A DNA stretch of 16,902 nt from Gammaproteobacteria bacterium (GTDB taxonomy: Bacteria; Pseudomonadota; Gammaproteobacteria; Eutrophobiales; Eutrophobiaceae), in contig JACQHV010000054.1 of assembly GCA_016198885.1 (NCBI GenBank), forward strand, positions 1 to 16,902, in the 5' to 3' direction. The notes beneath the pieces are model-generated. The model saw only the letters and a program-made list of their open reading frames with translations, was not told the DNA's origin and searched no databases. Below, one piece after another: positions 15,706-16,902 of this stretch. Positions within the stretch are counted from its first letter, which is position 1, and each line of letters opens with the position of its first letter. The position numbers and the translations under genes are program-made.

Positions 15706-16686
15706 ATGAAGCCACCAGTCCGTGTAGCGGTTACGGGGGCGGCCGGGCAGATCGGTTATTCGTTATTATTCAGAATTGCCGCTGGAGAAATGCTTGGACC
15801 GGATCAGCCGGTCATATTGCAATTGCTGGAAATTGCACCTGCCATGAAGGTGCTTGAAGGCGTGGTGATGGAAATAGATGATTGTGCATTTCCTCTGGTT
15901 GCGGGTTATGTACTGGCTGATGATGCGAACAAGGCATTCAGGGATGTGGATTATGCGTTGCTTGTAGGCGCGAAACCGCGCGGGCCGGGGATGGAACGCA
16001 GTGATTTGCTCGCAGCCAACGGCGGGATCTTCAAAGTGCAGGGCAAGGCATTGAACGACAACGCCAAACGTACTGTAAAGATAGTCGTGGTTGGCAATCC
16101 TGCCAATACTAACGCTCATACCGCCATGATGAATGCCCCTGATCTGGATCACCGTAATTTTACGGCCATGACACGGCTTGATCATAATCGTGCATTGGCG
16201 CAATTGGCCGCAAAGACAAACTCTCGTATCAGTGATATCAGGAAGATGACGATCTGGGGTAATCACTCCACCACGCAATATCCTGATATCAGTCACGCCA
16301 CGATCGCAGGTAAACCGGCCAAGGATATGGTTGATAAGGACTGGTATAAAAATGAATATATCCCCAGAGTGGCCAAACGCGGTGCAGAGATTATTGCAGC
16401 GAGGGGGGCCTCCAGCGCGGCTTCCGCCGCAAGTAGCGCCATTGATCATATGAATGACTGGGTGCTGGGCACACCAAAGGATGACTGGACCAGTATGGCC
16501 GTGCCCAGTGATGGCAGTTACGGTATCCCGGAGGGCCTCATGTATTCCTTTCCCGTAACCTGCAAGAAAGGTGATTATAAAATTGTACAGGGTCTAGAGA
16601 TCAGCGAATACAGCCGCGCTAAAATGGAGGCAACACAAAAGGAGTTGGAAGAGGAAAGAGACACAGTTGCCAAGCTGCTTGGCTGA
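15706..16686 (+). CDS. mdh: Malate dehydrogenase (NAD-dependent)
   Basis: The enzyme oxidises malate to oxaloacetate with NAD+. The 326-residue protein belongs to the cytosolic-like group of bacterial malate dehydrogenases rather than the shorter E. coli type. GAAGQIG (11-17) is the nucleotide loop, and Glu42 at the end of the second strand (LLEI) favours NAD over NADP. Arg92 and Arg98 lie on the substrate loop, and GNPANTN (130-136) and RLDHNRA (157-163, with Asp159) precede the catalytic His187 in WGNHSTTQYPD. AAGGAGAG stands before the ATG. It is the second gene after gltA, and a long hairpin follows 8 bp after its stop codon. Confidence 0.97.
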   Translation: MKPPVRVAVTGAAGQIGYSLLFRIAAGEMLGPDQPVILQLLEIAPAMKVLEGVVMEIDDCAFPLVAGYVLADDANKAFRDVDYALLVGAKPRGPGMERSDLLAANGGIFKVQGKALNDNAKRTVKIVVVGNPANTNAHTAMMNAPDLDHRNFTAMTRLDHNRALAQLAAKTNSRISDIRKMTIWGNHSTTQYPDISHATIAGKPAKDMVDKDWYKNEYIPRVAKRGAEIIAARGASSAASAASSAIDHMNDWVLGTPKDDWTSMAVPSDGSYGIPEGLMYSFPVTCKKGDYKIVQGLEISEYSRAKMEATQKELEEERDTVAKLLG

Positions 16687-16694
16687 ACCTGACA

Positions 16695-16765
16695 AGTGAT
16701 TAGTGATTGGTGAATAGTGACTGGTAAAAAAACAACCAATCACTAATCACCATTCACCAATTACT
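16695..16765. terminator. 31-bp heptad-repeat hairpin between convergent genes
   Basis: Arms 16695-16725 and 16735-16765 pair at 26 of 31 positions around a 9-nt A-rich loop; 16696-16711 and 16735-16750 are exactly complementary over 16 bp. Each arm is four 7-bp units: GTGATTA, GTGATTG, GTGAATA, GTGACTG on the left (16696-16723) and, on the opposite strand, GTAATTG, GTGAATG, GTGATTA, GTGATTG. It starts 8 bp after mdh, is followed by TGTTTTTC, and ends just before the stop of the minus-strand phosphatase gene. It could therefore act as a bidirectional terminator. The unit structure marks it as a repeat-derived element rather than an ordinary terminator. Confidence 0.7.
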
Positions 16766-16770
16766 GTTTT

Positions 16771-16902
16771 TCAGCGCAAACTGATAATGGGCCAGCCCCG
16801 CTTTTCCGCCTCTTCCCGCAGGATGTTATCCGGGTCTACGGCAATTGGATGAGTGACGTAATTGAGCAATGGAAGGTCATTATGCGAATCGCTGTAGAAC
16901 CA
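16771..16902 (-). CDS. HAD-superfamily phosphatase, SerB-like subclass IB (C-terminal fragment)
   Basis: Only the last 43 codons and the TGA stop are in the window; the gene continues beyond the right edge. The visible part begins FYSDSHNDLPLL, which is HAD motif IV with the paired acidic residues that bind Mg2+ in phosphoserine-phosphatase-like enzymes. It ends with HPIAVDPDNILREEAEKRGW and a short C-terminus, the standard ending of the HAD-IB hydrolase family found near PHB or serine metabolism genes in many proteobacteria. The substrate cannot be told from this piece. The gene converges with mdh. Confidence 0.85.
   Translation of the reverse strand, partial: WFYSDSHNDLPLLNYVTHPIAVDPDNILREEAEKRGWPIISLR

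Noticed and set aside
15766..16449. 227-codon minus-strand open frame
   Set aside because: It is contained in mdh, has Cys/His-rich composition typical of antisense frames, and shows no domain.

Overview
The window is ordinary proteobacterial chromosome, most likely from a gammaproteobacterium or a closely related betaproteobacterium. The evidence is a PHB (polyhydroxybutyrate) cluster of phaA-phaB-phaR type, a 953-residue SucA, a hexameric-type citrate synthase, and a malate dehydrogenase of the 326-residue cytosolic-like type. No mobile-element gene, phage gene, CRISPR array or RNA gene was found. The base composition is moderate and the spacers are AT-rich.

Layout. Positions 1-363 are non-coding and hold a weak promoter candidate and a nested inverted-repeat element (182-326). 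Next is a plus-strand gene for ten TPR repeats fused to a PAPS-type sulfotransferase domain (364-2460). From 6567 down to 2529 there is a minus-strand series: phaA (thiolase), phaB (acetoacetyl-CoA reductase), phaR (PHB-responsive regulator), a second reductase with an unusual N-terminal extension of about 88 residues, and a small protein of unknown function. A minus-strand LysR regulator (6768-7685) diverges from a small exported NTF2-like protein (7849-8289), with a perfect interrupted palindrome between them. The minus-strand operon sucA-sucB-lpdA (14079 down to 8401) encodes the whole 2-oxoglutarate dehydrogenase complex. Divergent from it are gltA (TTG start) and mdh. The right edge holds the C-terminal 43 codons of a HAD-family phosphatase on the minus strand.

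The genes centre on the fate of acetyl-CoA. PhaA and PhaB draw acetyl-CoA towards PHB. GltA draws it into the TCA cycle, Mdh regenerates oxaloacetate, and the SucA/SucB/Lpd complex carries 2-oxoglutarate to succinyl-CoA. No PHA synthase gene (phaC) is visible, so polymerisation must be encoded elsewhere.

No wholly new system is evident. The most unusual items are four. First, the second reductase has a phasin-like N-terminal extension that shares a TEFTN helix motif with PhaR. Second, two intergenic hairpins (4512-4622 and 16695-16765) have arms built from phased 7-bp units. Third, a nested inverted repeat lies before the TPR-sulfotransferase gene. Fourth, a candidate LysR operator lies at 7781-7810.
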